64,000 bases of DNA from Ichthyophis bannanicus (lineage: Eukaryota > Chordata > Amphibia > Gymnophiona > Ichthyophiidae): assembly GCA_033557465.1 (NCBI GenBank), contig CM066031.1, positions 1,070,162,444 through 1,070,226,443 of the forward strand, read 5' to 3'. How positions within the stretch are numbered: position 1 is the stretch's first letter; each line of letters starts with the position of its first letter. The notes below the pieces were generated by a model. That model searched no databases. It was not told the DNA's origin and saw only the letters and a program-made list of their open reading frames with translations. A program made the translations under genes and the position numbers. Of the stretch, positions 33,340 to 45,330 are shown piece after piece.

Positions 33340-35579
33340 CTGCTAGACCAGTCCAGACAAGTGGGTTGTGTTCCCCTACCAGCAGATTGGGGGAGACAAA
33401 GAACCAATGAAAAGCTGAGATTTTCTCGATTACCCCTGCTCTCTCCCGAAGATTGCAGAAGCCTCTCAGAGGAATCTGCAGACCAGACACCTTAAATACA
33501 GTGCTGCCAATCCAGAGAAACAGTTTCAGGGAGTAGAGTTGAGCCCGGCACGAATCCTCTGCCCGGGGCTCTCGGTGTGAGTACCAAGGCTTTACCTCAT
33601 CACTGTGCTTGTTGGGGGCTCCCGAGTCCATCTTTCTGGAAGGCAATTTGGGGTGGACCGTTGGTGACCATTGACACAGTGTGAGGGTTTCCCACCACTT
33701 CTGCTAGTAGCATTTTTACCTATTGTGTACCTGGTAGTCACACGGTCCTAGTGCGTGTTCTCTCCAACTGGATCCAATGTGCACTCCTTCCCTAGCACCT
33801 GTAATGCACGTTACAATAAAAGCGCAATTAAAGCTTGCCTTTGGAATGCCTCAGCCATTAGCGTGCGCTGTTGTGATACTTACCTTAACTCTCTGTATCT
33901 TCCTCCAGGAAACGTCGTTTGACCTGTGGCAAATGATGTGCCTCATCTCTGGATTCTGGACCCTGCTCTTCTTGCTTGGCAGTATCTGAGTCATCCCTGG
34001 AGGGCCTGCTTCCCCTATCCCAGCTGGGGGATGCAGTTAGTCTGACCTTACCCTCCCTTAGGTTAGGAGCTGACGGATGGTGGTATGGGTAAGAATATCC
34101 AGCCTGTCAGAGGATCCGTTGACCATGCTGTGAACCGCAAATCTTCTAGGGGGTCTGTGATTGCTGTGCACCCTGGTGTTTGGAGGGGGTCATTTCCGAG
34201 AGGAGAGCTTTCAGACTCAGGATTGTCCTCCCTAGAATCCTTTCTTTTTGCAGCAGGCCTGGTTCTTCTGGCATGGAAATTCAGACCCTGTGACCTCTGG
34301 ATGCCCTCGGGCACAGTCTCGTGCAGGGCAGGCTGAGAGTGGAAGCTCTCTTCAATTACCCTTAGTTAAGCATCCCCGGAGAGGAACGCCCCCTGGAGAT
34401 GGGCAACAGCTGGGAGCTGTCCAATATTTTGACTATGACTTGGATTCAGATGGCTTGGTACTGGGCTCTGATATGGATGAAGACGTACTCTTACCTTCAG
34501 AAGATTGTGAAGAGTCAAGAGTGATCTGCCTATTCCGGAAGGAGGAGCTGGCAGCATTGATGGCCAGGGTCTCATCCACCTTTTAACTTTATGGATGTTT
34601 CCAGCATGGAGCAGGAGCCAAAGGTACACCCACTCCAGAACTGTCGTCCTGTTCCCAGATGTGATCAAGGATATGATGCGGTCAGAGTGGGACTCTCCAG
34701 ACTCTCCGCCTAAGGGACTAAGGGTGTAAGAAGATCTATGCTCTCCTGGAGAAGGAGTGTGTTGTGTTGTTTGTCATTCCCAAGGTGGATGCGCAAGTCG
34801 CGGTAATTAGCAGATAGACCATCATTTGTGTGGAAGGAGGATCGGCCTTAAAGGATTTTCTGGACTGCAAGGTGGATTCGTTGTTGCGGAGCCGGTTCAC
34901 CTTGTTCCAGCAAGACGTCTCGAGCCCTGCTCCAATGGATTCTGTTTCTTCCACCAGGTGATACTAACCCTCTTTTGGAGTCTGCTGTGGTCTTGCTTTC
35001 TGATGGCATGTATGACCTGGTACTTTTGGTGGCCAGAGATGGTGCCCTGTCGATGGTGTCATGGCACTGGTTTTGATTCCAGCATTGGGCAGTGGACTCA
35101 TCTTCCAAAACCCAGTTGGCCCAACTGGCTTTTAAGGGGAAGCTTCTGTCTGGAGCCAAATTGGAGAAGCTAGTGAAGGACCCGGGCAAGACAAAATCTT
35201 ACCACCTTCTGGAAGACAGGTCTAAGGGGTCTCGGGCTTCTTGTTGTTGATGACGTGGACAACCTTTCTTTCCCTCTACTTCCAGGCTTCAGGCTCATTC
35301 TCAGTCCTTTCATGGAGTGCTTGGGCCCAGGTATTCAGTTCCTTCCAGAGGAGGACCCTCTCGGGTTGTGTAATGGAGGGCCCATTCCCTGGTCCCTTCA
35401 GTTGAAGGCAGACTTTGTCTTTTCTTCAAGAATGGGCCTGGGTTACCAAAGATCACTGGGTGCCAGACACCATTCAGTTCAGCTCCTGGAGTGCAAAGAG
35501 AAAATTCCGGATGCCGCCTTCATCTCCCTTGTGGCTCTGCGATTAAAAGTGCCTCTTTGCAGGCAACCTTAGACAAGTT

Positions 35580-36250
35580 GCTGCCCCTAAAGGCAGTGGT
35601 GCCTGTCCTACTGGATGCACAAAGTAAGGACAGATACTCCATCTATTTCATGGTGTCCAAAAAGGAGGTTCCTTCTGGCCCATCTGGACCTCAAGGAGGT
35701 CAATGAGCACTTGCATGTCCCCTTCACTTCTGAATGGAAACCTTGCACTCTGTGATTGAAGCAATGCACTGAGGGGAGTTCTTGCCTTCTCTGGATCTAG
35801 CCAAAGTATAGTTTCATATCCCAATCCAAGTGGATCAGCAGCAGTATCTGTGTTTTGTCATGCTTAGCTCTCACTTTCAGTTTGCTGCCCTCCCTTTTGG
35901 GCTATCCACCGCCACGAGGACATTCTCCAAGATCATGGTGATAGTCAAGGGATCTGTGTCCATACATATATAGTCAATTAACTCATCTGGGTCCATTCCT
36001 TTCAGATGCATATTGGATGGCATCCCAAGTGGTGTCCTTTTTGGAGAGCCTTGGCTGGGTGATCAATTGGGGAAAAAAACAGCTGTTGCCTTCCCAGTCC
36101 ATGGAGTATCTGGGAGCACATTTCGACTCTCAAGTGGTCAGAGTTTTCCTGTTAGAGGAGAAAGTCAAAAGATTCTTGGATTGCCTGCTGCTCTTCTCTG
36201 CGCAGCAGGCTCCCAGAGTCTGGGATTATCTTCAGCTCCTCTGAATGATG
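35580..36250 (+). pseudogene. DIRS-2 reverse transcriptase remnant
   Basis: Readable blocks are YSIYFMVSKKE, SLDLAKVYFHIPIQV (motif A), FAALPFGLSTATRTFSKIMV and, after the catalytic region, ASQVVSFLESLGWVINWGKK with QSMEYLGAHFDSQ. The expected tyrosine-aspartate catalytic box reads as YIVN followed by a stop, so the active site is lost. The frames change at least three times. Confidence 0.8.
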
Positions 36251-36910
36251 GTGGCAACCATTGTGATGGGCCATGGATATATGCTGACATGCAACTGCTC
36301 CAGTGATCCCTGAGTTTGAACTTAGGCTCTTACTCCATTGATGGTGTGAATCTGGTGTCTCTGAGCAATAGTGTGGTGCTTGGCAATTGGTTCCTGAGTG
36401 GGCTAAGGGGCCATTTCTGTTGGCCTTCTACAGGATGGCCTGGAGAAGGGCCTTTCCTTTAATTTCCTGAAAGTTCAGGTGGCAGCTTTGTCCTGTTCCT
36501 GAGGTCCGATGGCTGGTAAGTCTCTGGCTTGCACCTGAGCGTCTTGCGCTTTCTATAGGTGGCTCAGCTGTGTTCTCCCTTTTGTTCTGTGATCCCTGCA
36601 TGGGATCTGGGTCTGATGCCCAGTGCCCTGATGTCAGCATCCTTTGAGCCATTGACGTGCACTACTTGAAAGGATTTGATGTTCAAGATGGTGCTCTTGG
36701 TCATGATTTGCTTTGTGGCAGATTTCTGAGTTGCAGGCTCTGTCATGCCAAGATCCTTATCTGTCTTTTTCAAAGGAGGCTGTTTCCATTCGGTCTGTGT
36801 CTTCCTTCTTGCCTATGGTGATTTCTCCCTTTCATATAAACCAGATGGTCTGATTGTCTTCCCTCTCGAAGGAGCAGTGTTGGTGGAAGGATAGGGATTG
36901 CACCTTGTAG

Positions 36911-37369
36911 ATGTCTGGAGGATGTTTCTCTGGTACTTGGGGGTTACAAATTCCTTTCATAAGTCCAACCATCTTCTATGCTGTTTGCTGGTCCACCAAG
37001 TGTTATGTGGCAACCAAGTCTACTTTGGGGCACTGGATTAAGGAGGCCATTGCCTCAGCGTATCTATTGCAGAACTGGCTGGTTCTAGAGGGTTTGTGCA
37101 TCCATTCTACTCGAGCACACGTCTTTGTGGGCAGAGTGGAACTCGGTAACCCCTGCAGACATTTGTTGGGCAGCAATGTGGACTTTACACTTTTGTCAAG
37201 CATTACTGCTTGGATGTACATGCACAGGCAGACACAGTCTTTGGCTCAAGGGTTTTGTGAGCTGCTGTGTCTTCTTCCTGCCCAGTGGAGTTGTAGCTTT
37301 GGTACAACCCACTTGTCTGGACTGTCCTTGCAGGACCATATAGAAAGTGACATTTTACTTATCAGTTAA
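36911..37369 (+). pseudogene. DIRS-2 tyrosine recombinase remnant
   Basis: One frame gives HSTRAH (His-x-x-Arg box) and the next, shifted, gives WAEWNSVTPADICWAAMWT. Both resemble the box II region of the recombinase at 28.9-29.1 kb. The nucleophilic Tyr is not readable. Confidence 0.7.
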
Positions 37370-37735
37370 TGTCATTTTCTTGAGTCCTGCTGAATCAGTC
37401 CAGGGCCCGCCCCTAAAACTATATTTGCTCTGTTCTTCTGCTGCAGTTCCCTTGGGTCCATTATGATTTTTTTCACTTGTCTCTGCAGATTCATCTTCTC
37501 TAGACAGCTTTCTTTTTGCTTTCCTGTACATAGTTCTTTACTGTTGATTACTCATTGTTGCCTATGATTGAGGTTGTGTGAGGCTTGCCATGTGTCTCTC
37601 ATATGATTTGGGACAAATACTGAAGGGACCTCAGGTGCCTGAGGCAAATAGAGGCATAGGAGTGATGTCATTGAAATCTGGGCTTTCCATTGGTTCTTTG
37701 TCTCCACCAATCTGCTGGTAGGGGATCATAAAGCA

Positions 37736-38529
37736 GTGAGCATTCAAGATGTTTCATAGAACAAGCACCACCAAATAGCTGAGTCTTTCTGGTTCTTATC
37801 TTCTAGTAAAGTGATGTGTGCACAAAGCCTTTCTTAACGTACTCCTGTGTCCTCTCCAGTTTCAGATCATGATTCTTTGTTGTAGAACTCCTATTCCAGT
37901 GAAAAAAAACTTATCTTGTGTCTCCTCCTCTCCCCTATTATGCTCATACATGGATGTGCATGGAAAATAATTTTGGATCATTTTCAGACTTTTCCCCATT
38001 TTTTAAAATATTTTTTTCAAGTTTGTTTCAGACATTTATGTTCCTAATATTTTTAGCAAACCATTAGAACTTTTTGGCATATGTTAACTGACTTAATATG
38101 TGTTAATTCATAGGTTAATGAATGTTGAATCAATTTAGTGTGTACTAAATCCTTTAAAGAGTGGTGACAAACCAAATGCACACTGATGATGGAAACACAC
38201 CAAACCCCTCAACAGCTCCTAAAGAAATCTCAGCCCATTTTAGGGTCTATTTTAATAAAACACTTTTATTAGTTAAATTTGTCCCTTTTCTCCCCCCCCC
38301 CAAAGAAAACCCCCATAGCTACAAAAACAGCAGCTAATAAAGTATCCAAAAAAGCCAGCATGATTAAAAATCAGACAAGGTGGTACAAAGGCTCCTTGGC
38401 TGTTCCTTTGGTTGAACTGATGACAAAAGTTAAGTTAGTAGTGAGGGATCTGGGATACTGGTCTATAAAAAATAGGCTATGGTTCCTTAAGTGTGATCTG
38501 TGGTTTGTTCATGTCTTTTTTTTCCCCCA
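37736..38529. other. unassigned
   Basis: A poly-C run at 38293-38302 and AT-rich DNA. Weak resemblance of 38380-38530 to the start of the following L2 fragment cannot be bounded. Confidence 0.25.
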
Positions 38530-38910
38530 GTTGAAATGTATTTGTCAACTGCATATTATTTATACACTAGTTATGAGTAGGTTAGACTACTGTAATGTAT
38601 TATTGCATTTATCAGCATATGTCTCCTGTGCTAGTAGCCTTGCATTGCCAACAAGTGCAATATACAATACATTTCAAAACATTATGTCTAGTTTATAGGG
38701 CTCTTCAATCTGATGAAGTGTGTTATTTGCAGTAGTATTTGCACCGATATACCCAAAACTGAGCATGACATTAGGTTGGCTATTTCAAGAGTGTGAGGGT
38801 ATGCCATTGCTTTAGCCCTAAACTATGGAATCATATTATCGTAGACATTGATCTATTAGAAACGTATTGATATTTTGATCTAAACTGAAGACATTTCTTT
38901 TTTTGGAGGC
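38530..38910 (+). mobile_element. old L2-clade fragment
   Basis: The translation contains LVMSRLDYCNVLLHLS, the C-terminal L2 block with its DYCN word, then after frame changes a decayed counterpart of the AAPKLWN block (TTAGCCCTAAACTATGGAAT). Confidence 0.55.
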
Positions 38911-38999
38911 TTATAGATTAATGGCTACCCGAGTTGGCTGAAAACCTCTCCATGCAAGCAGAGTGATAAATAGCATGAGTGAGAAGATTGTTAACTTCT

Positions 39000-39640
39000 T
39001 TAGTGGCATTTTAGAAAGGACGTCCAGATGAACTTTGGGATGCCCAGGGCAAAACATTCAAAAAATGTCAGGGATGTTTAAGTGCCAGCCTGAATTTGGA
39101 AACATGGACATCCCCAAAATAGATGGCCATACTAACGGCCACATAGACATCCCGACTAGAAAAACTGGGGGGGGGGTGACTCATATACTATGATGCATGT
39201 AAAATAGTTTGAATTTGGCGATGCGTATCAGTGTGCCAAACCAAAATAAAGTGTACTAGTTAATCTGCCATTTTCGTTATCATCAGCAAAGATTTGTGAG
39301 GTCAGAGTACCTTCTTCTGTATGCCCTCCCAGTGTCTGGATGGAAGAATGAGAGCTTTCCTGCTGCCTATTCATGTCCTGAAGCAGATATAAACTTGGGC
39401 ATGGCTCAGAACATGCAGAGCATTTCTGAAATTTGGCAAGAACATCCATGTACTTGGGAACACCGTGGAAATGCCTACACCATGCCCCATGTCCAGCCTT
39501 GAATGTCCTCACACCGGGATCATCCTTGAAACCGCTTTCTAAAATGGTTCCTGGGAAATCTTTATTCTTTTGATGTCTGTATACTCATTTTCAGATGTAC
39601 AAAGCATGGATATGCCTCCTAAAATAATTCCCATAATGTA
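39000..39640 (+). repeat. fold-back element, family F1, copy 1
   Basis: It begins GGCATTTTAGAAAGGACGTC and ends in the complementary sense (TTTCAGATGTACAAAGC). The middle contains TTCTTCTGTATGCCCTCCCA, aligned with TTCTTCTGTACACCCTCTGG of the next copy. It has no coding sequence. It is broken near 39165 by a run of G. Confidence 0.5.
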
Positions 39641-40195
39641 GAAATATAGAGGGGGATTTTAGAAAGCACATCCAAGTGCAATCTGGGACATCTAAGCCAG
39701 AAAGTCGGGGGAAAAAAGCAGTCACGACCAGGTGCAGACATGATTTCACAAATGTAAATGTGCTTGATATGGACATCTCTGGGGTGTCTACATAGACATC
39801 CCCAGAATAGAATTTCAAAACTTAGACATCTAGGACTAGCCTAATGGTTACAGTAGTTGGCTAGGAACAGGGAAGCCAGGATACAAATCCCATGGCTGCT
39901 ATCACTGAAATTGTGCTGAGTACTGGGGATGATGAAGTGCTTTCTTCTGTACACCCTCTGGATATTGTTCATACCTGGAGCAGGTCTAAACTTAGACGTG
40001 ACTCTGGATGTCCAGAACATTTCTGAGACCAGCTATGCCTCTACCACACCCTTATTGAGACTTGGACATCTTCATAATGGGATGTCTACAGACCCAGCTT
40101 CTAAAATGGTTCTGGAAATTTCTCTGTGCTTTGGATGTCTCTATGCCCAATTTCGAACATCCAAAGCAATAGTACTTCCAAAATGATCCCCAAAG
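39641..40195 (+). repeat. fold-back element, family F1, copy 2
   Basis: Ends GGGGGATTTTAGAAAGCACA and ACTTCCAAAATGATCCCCA are inverted. Inside, CTAGCCTAATGGTTACAGTA and GGATACAAATCCC resemble A and B boxes of a tRNA promoter, with near-normal spacing. The same tRNA-like core is found on the other strand in the copies at 45.7-46.3 and 54.7-55.3 kb, so the family is a tRNA-like core between long inverted arms. Confidence 0.6.
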
Positions 40196-40449
40196 TTTGT
40201 GGGTTACTTTTATCTTTCTTTTTATTATCATATTTTTATTTTATTTTTTTATGTTTTATCATTTGCTTATATTAGATGTTGCGTGTTTTTATTACTGTAT
40301 TGTGATTGGATTGGATTGTATTTTAATACTGTTAACTTGCCTCAAGTATTTAGTTATTAAATGTATATTGGTAAATAAATTCAAGAAATAAAACAGCAAG
40401 ATACTTTAAGTGAAGAATTAGCAAACTTGTTAGTGACTCCTTTGATAAA

Positions 40450-40830
40450 CTAACTTACCTTTTTATTGCAATGGCCCCAGATGGGTCTTTTCTCTCTACC
40501 CTTATCTGGGCAGAAAGATTACCAATAGAGGTCAGTGGTGTCTTGGGTGCTCTTTTGATTCCTGCTGCACTAGATTCTAGAGAGCCCTGGTAAGGCCGGG
40601 TAGGAGCATTGGAATGCGGGGTCTTTGTGCTGGGAGGTTGCTTGTGGGGAGGATCGGATGCTTTAGAGGACTGTGGGTTAAGTATGTGTTGGGGAGTCAT
40701 CTATCAGAGGGACAGGTTGAGACAGAAGTGGATCTGAAGTTTTAAAAGTTTATAGGTGAGATCAAGGGAGGACAGGGGAATCAAGATTGAGAAGTGATCG
40801 GAAGAGGAGGAACTGCTCCCACTAGCTTGG
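40450..40830 (-). mobile_element. possible L2 endonuclease-linker fragment
   Basis: On the minus strand the wording around 40780-40810 reads SDHFSILIPL, like the end of an L2 endonuclease, and is followed by an 81-codon proline- and serine-rich frame that I do not recognise. A doubtful assignment. Confidence 0.35.
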
Positions 40831-40852
40831 GTTGTCCATGCAGATTGGAAGT

Positions 40853-40936
40853 AGCAATTTTAGAAAGGTGCTCCTGATGCATATATGGGGGGTATTTCTC
40901 TGTTTTTTACCTCACGTGCAGCTTTCTAAAATTGCT
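40853..40936. repeat. short hairpin
   Basis: AGCAATTTTAGAAAGG and CTTTCTAAAATTGCT are inverted with a 53-base loop. The arm word ATTTTAGAAAGG is the end motif of family F1, so this may be its smallest derivative. Confidence 0.5.
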
Positions 40937-41094
40937 GCTCCCACTCCACACGGAGAGCTATACATATGCAGTCCTGCATTGATGCTAGAAGATGCTCTAT
41001 GTTTGGCAGAGCCTCTTTAAAAAAACATACAAATTTTCCATGTCCTGATGTAGATGTGCGAATTCCACATACTATCTAAAATCTGTCTTCACAT

Positions 41095-41660
41095 TTCATA
41101 GGATTTGTGATGCAGACTCTGCATAATTTTGCTAGTCCTCCTGAATCTACAGCTCTGCTATATCTTTCTTGAAATGCAGTTTTTAGAATTAGAGACTGTA
41201 CTCTAAATGAGATCTCACAAATCTATACATTTTCCTTGCTGGTCATACCACTCTCTAAGTTTGTTTATTAAGACTTCATATGCTGCCGTTCTTTACAAAG
41301 GCAAGATGGTTTACAAAACTGTAAAATTCTTTGCATTACACTGGCACTTTTTACAACCTTGTGACACTATTTGGAAACATTCAGATCATCAGCTATGATC
41401 ACCCTCAAATTCTTTGCCTGTTAGGCACGCGTCACTATCTTGCCCACTAGACTTATAGAACCCCAAATGTCTGATGCCACTTTAGGGTACCAAAATCTAA
41501 TTGTCACATTTTAATCCTCTTCATGGTTTTCTTAGATTAGCCATCAGTATTTTCTCTTCCTCTGGAATGTCATATCAAAATTCTTCTTAGTTCTCTGTCA
41601 TCTGCAAAAAGACATACAGATTCTCTGCAGGATCACTTATGAAAATATTGAGAAGGACTC
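41095..41660 (-). mobile_element. decayed CR1 fragment with an L2-like tail inside
   Basis: ACTCTAAATGAGATCTCACA, ATCATCAGCTATGATCACCC and GCAGGATCACTTATGAAAAT are CR1 coding stretches in reverse. Between 41260 and about 41355, TTTGTTTATTAAGACTTCAT and GCAAGATGGTTTACAAAA interrupt them, like an L2 or SINE tail inserted in the minus orientation. Confidence 0.65.
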
Positions 41661-42019
41661 ATGATTGCAGCACTGTTTGCAAACAGGAAGTCAGCATCAG
41701 GCCTTGGTGGGGGCAGGAGACAAATGCCCTCGAAGAGCCAGAGGTTTAAGGTAAGTGCTGCAGGGCTGTTTGAGACAATTTGCCCCGCTGCAGGTCCTGG
41801 AGAGGGAAGCAGTGGGCAATGGGCTGTCCCTGGACCATTGGCACTCTAGGTGTTTGCTTGGTTCAACTAATGGTAGCATCAATCCTGCCTCTCTGTACAC
41901 TTGTTATTATGCTCTCACTCTTTTTCTTTGTTCTTTAACTAGGTAATTCTGTTCTCTTACTGTACTATCCTTTGATTTTATGGCGTTCCTTTCCTTTTAT
42001 AATGATATTTTTAACCTTT
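41661..42019. other. unassigned
   Basis: The first 200 bases are GC-richer than their surroundings. No family recognised. Confidence 0.2.
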
Positions 42020-42091
42020 TTAAAAATTATTTATTTATTTGTTTAGGAGGATTTATATTTTATTCTGTCTACTAGGCAGATCACAAATGAT
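42020..42091 (-). mobile_element. short L2-type tail
   Basis: AATTATTTATTTATTTGTTT then AGGAGGATTTATATT looks like the complement of an L2 3' end. It abuts the RTE. Confidence 0.45.
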
Positions 42092-42627
42092 AATGATGTT
42101 GTTAACTGTCATCGAGTCTATGTGGACTCATGGCGACCCCCTGAAAAGTTGTCCTAAATTGTGTTCAGTCAGGCGGCTCATTGTTGACAGACTGGCACCT
42201 GTAGCTGCTTTTATTGTATTGATACATCTTATTGCTGGCCTTCCTCTTTTGCGCTGACCTTCTACCTTGCCAAGAATGATGTCTTTTTCTCTAATGATCT
42301 CTCTCTTCGCATGATGTGTCCAAAGTATGAAAGTCGAAATCTTGTCATCTGAGCTTCTAAAGAAAGCTTAGGTTTGATCTCCTCTAGTACTCACTGATTT
42401 GTTCTTCGGGCAGTCCATGGTATACACAGTATTCATAGCCAGCACCATAATTCAAAGGCATCAATTTTCTTCCTATCTATCTTTTTCACTGTCCAACTTT
42501 CATATCCATATGACATTACTGAAAATGCCATGGCTTGGAGAAGTCGAATCTTTGTATGGAGAGAGACATCTTTGCTCTTGAGAATCTTGTCTAGGACCTT
42601 CATAGCCATTCTGCCAAAAGCAATGTA

Positions 42628-43733
42628 TCATCTGATTTCTTGATGGTTTGTGCTTTCTTTAATAATTGTTGATCTAAGCAGGTTGAAGTTGTCCACTATT
42701 TCAATTTCTTCTCCATTAACGGTGAACTTACTGATTTTGCCAGTTGTCAGAATCTTTGCCGTCTTTACATTAAGGTGCAGGCCTATTTTAAGACTATGTT
42801 CCTTGATCTTGAGAAGCAAATGTTTCAGATCGTCTTCACTTTCAGCCAGTGATGTGGTATCATCAGCATAGAGAAGGTCATTGATGAGTATTCCACCAAT
42901 CTTCACACCTCTGTTGTCTTCATACAATCCTGCTTCTCTGATGATTTGTACTGCATACAAATTAAACAGGTAGGGGAAAAATATGCAGCCTTGTCATATA
43001 CGTTTGCTGATTTTAAACTATTCTGTTTCTCCTTGTACCATTCACACTGTTGCTTCTTGATCAATGTAAAGGTGTTGTGCAAGAGAACAATCTGGTGTTC
43101 TGGTATATCCATGCTTCTTAATGTGGCCCAGAGTTTCTCATGGTTTACACAGTCAAAAGCCTTGCTGTAGTCAATAAAACACATATGGATATCCTTTTGG
43201 TATTCTTTAGTCTTTTCAAAGATCCATCTCACATCCGCGATGATGTCTCTCATTCCCTTTCCTGAACCCTGCTTGCACTTTAGGTAGTTCTCGTTCCAGG
43301 TATGTCTCTGATAAATAATCTTGAATAGGATCTTGATGGCATGTGGGATCAGAGCGATTGTGTGATAATTTCCACAGTCAATTGGATCACCTTTCCTTAC
43401 TATTGGTATAAACACAGATCTTTTCCAGTCAGTTGGCCATGATGTTGTCTTCCAAATTTCCTGGCAGAGCCTTGTAAGTATGATAACAGCTGCATCAGAT
43501 TGCTGTAATACTTCTATGGGAATGCCGTCAATGCCTGGTGCTTTGTTCTTTGATAAGGCTTTCAATGTTGCTTCAACTTCTTCTTTCATCACCAATATTT
43601 CCAGATCATAAGGTACAGGTTGAAACAGCTGTTCCACTTGATCTTTATCATATAAAAACTCTGCATATTCTTTCCACCTTTTCTTGATATTCTCGGCATC
43701 ATTCAACATGAATCCTTGAGCATCTTGTAACAT
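42628..43733 (-). pseudogene. RTE reverse transcriptase
   Basis: The 276-codon frame (42903-43733) has QLFQPVPYDLEILVMKEEVE, NKAPGIDGIPIEVLQQ, TSWPTDWKRSVFIPIVRKGD, FIDYSKAFDCVNHEKLW (motif A, Asp kept) and then slips near 43030, where the QGC motif B region lies. The following frame (42628-42960) has LLYADDTTSLAESEDDLKHL, with the catalytic ADD intact, then IKEHSLKIGLHLN. Active-site residues are preserved; frameshifts disable it. Confidence 0.88.
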
Positions 43734-44020
43734 TCCAAATCAAGGCTGGAATTTTTTTCTCGTAGCTTCAGGAAAGCCAGTCTTGTTGTTTCTCTAATAG
43801 TTTCTGCTTCTATTTCCTTGCATGTCTCATTGTAGTATTTCTCATTGTCTTGTCTTGCTGCATGTTGGAAATCTCTGTTGAGTTCTGCGGTTGCCTCTCT
43901 TTCTCTTCTGGCTTTAGCTTCTCTGCGTTTCTGGGCAATTTTCAGAGTTTCTTCAGTCATCCATTTTGGCTGTTTTTGCTTCTTCACCTTTTGTAGAGAT
44001 TTCTCACTTTCTTCCAACAC
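43703..44020 (-). pseudogene. RTE linker region
   Basis: Lys- and Arg-rich frame (KWMTEETLKIAQKRREAKAR) joining endonuclease and reverse transcriptase. The equivalent region in other RTE LINEs has the same basic, helical character. Confidence 0.7.
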
Positions 44021-44145
44021 AACCTTCTTGATGTCATCCCATAACTCTTCTGGAGCTCTGTCATTTGTATCTAAAGCAGCAAATCAATTTTGCAGGCAGT
44101 CTTTAAATTACGGTGGTATATTCTCAAGGTCATATTTTGCTACAT

Positions 44146-44880
44146 TCATGAGTGGCTTGCTTTGCTTACTAGTAGCTGGTGATCTGTACCACAGTCAGCT
44201 CCAGGTTTTGTCTTTGTTGATGTCATAGAGCTTTTCCATCGTTGACTTCCACAGATGTAGTCAATTTGATTTTTGTACAATCCATTGGGTGAAGACCATG
44301 TGTTCAGTCTCCTCTTGTGTTGCTGGAAGAAGGTGTTTGAGCTGAACAGATCCTTGGTCTTGCAGAATTCTATCAGTCTTTCTCCAGCTTCATTTCTGTT
44401 GCCAAGTCCATATTTTCCAACCATTTTGCTGCCGCCTTTGTTGCCATCTTTTGTGTTCCAGTCACCCATGACTATCAGGATATCCTGTTTGCATGTTCTG
44501 TCAATTTCAGCTTGTACTTGTTTATAGAACTCATCAATTTCATCCTCTTCTGCAGCTGTTGTTGGGGTATATTCTTGAATTATAGTTGTGTTGATAGGCA
44601 TTCCTCGTAGACGAATAGAAATTATGCGTTCACTGACTGCATTGTATGTCATTACAGTTCTTGCTAGTTCTTCTTAATTATAAAAGCAACACCATTTCTT
44701 CTTTGTCTTTCATTTCCAGCATAGTAGACCATGTGATCATCAGATGCAAAGTGCCTGATGCCAGTCCATTTCAGTTCGCTGACACCCAACAGATTGATTT
44801 GTACTCGTTCCATTTAATTCTTGACCACCTCCAACTTCCCTTGGTTCATGCTTCGTACGTTACATGTTCCAATATGTAAG
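44146..44880 (-). pseudogene. RTE apurinic-type endonuclease
   Basis: Upstream frame: HIGTCNVRSMNQGKLEVVKN, then a stop, then LLGVSELKWTGI with the metal-binding Glu and ERQRRNGVAFIIKKN. The 168-codon frame (44146-44652) continues with ILIVMGDWNTKDGNKGG (catalytic Asp and Asn), GLGNRNEAGERLIEFCKTKD, KRRLNTWSSPNG, QIDYICGSQRW and GADCGTDHQLLVSK (catalytic Asp-His). All catalytic motifs are readable. Two in-frame stops near 44640 and 44820 break it. Confidence 0.87.
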
Positions 44881-45330
44881 ACATCTTTGCAGCTTCTGAC
44901 TCTCATTTCATGCGCAGCGACATTAGCAGTCAGACGTCCTGAGGGCTTTGATCCAACCACATCATAAAGTCTGGCTTTACTCTGAAAGGTTTTCAGCTCC
45001 TATCCAGTAGCCAGTTGAGTGCATTCAGACCTGGGGGTCTCATCTTCCAGCATTATAGTGCAATTTGTTTTGTTGTGACTATCTACTGAGTTTTCATGGC
45101 AAGATATGGAAGTAGATTGCCAGGCCTTTCTTCCGCGCAGTTTAAGTTTAGTGGTGTTGCCGTTGTCGCAGAAATGTGATCCTCCGTTGTCAACTCTATC
45201 CCATTCTGCTGCTGTACAGAATGGTGGTTTGTCTTGGTCTGTCACCTCAGCTTAGATCTGTCCATCTAGGGAGACCCTGCCAGTAGTTAAACTACCGATA
45301 GCTTAGCCCTCAACATCACTGATGCACACA

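Larger units (their letters stand above)
33340..37735 (+). mobile_element. whole but decayed DIRS retrotransposon (DIRS-2)
   Basis: The left terminus (33340-33410) contains CCAGTCCAGACAAGTGGGTT and CCCTACCAGCAGATTGGGGG. The complement of the first part reappears at 37287-37325 as the internal complementary region, and the complement of the second part at 37685-37730 as the right terminus. Between them are a gag-like region (about 34.0-34.7 kb), a reverse transcriptase region (35.6-36.2 kb) and a recombinase remnant (36.9-37.3 kb). Length about 4.4 kb. Many frame breaks make it old. Confidence 0.82.
42092..45330 (-). mobile_element. near full-length RTE (BovB-like) LINE
   Basis: About 3.2 kb, the length usual for BovB/RTE. 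In minus-strand order: a leader (45.0-45.3 kb), endonuclease, linker, reverse transcriptase and a 3' end with GGGGGTCGCCATGAGTCCAC followed by GACTCGATGACAG, the ending typical of RTE/BovB LINEs. The coding region is open in long pieces but broken by several stops and shifts. The same family is at 26.8-27.5 kb on the other strand. Confidence 0.88.

Noticed and set aside
34085..35572. Several 80-115 codon frames that could be host exons
   Set aside because: They lie between the termini of DIRS-2, change frame repeatedly and have no splice or domain support.
40455..40700. An 81-codon proline-rich frame as a small gene
   Set aside because: Neighbouring wording suggests L2 debris, and no start context, intron or homologue can be shown.
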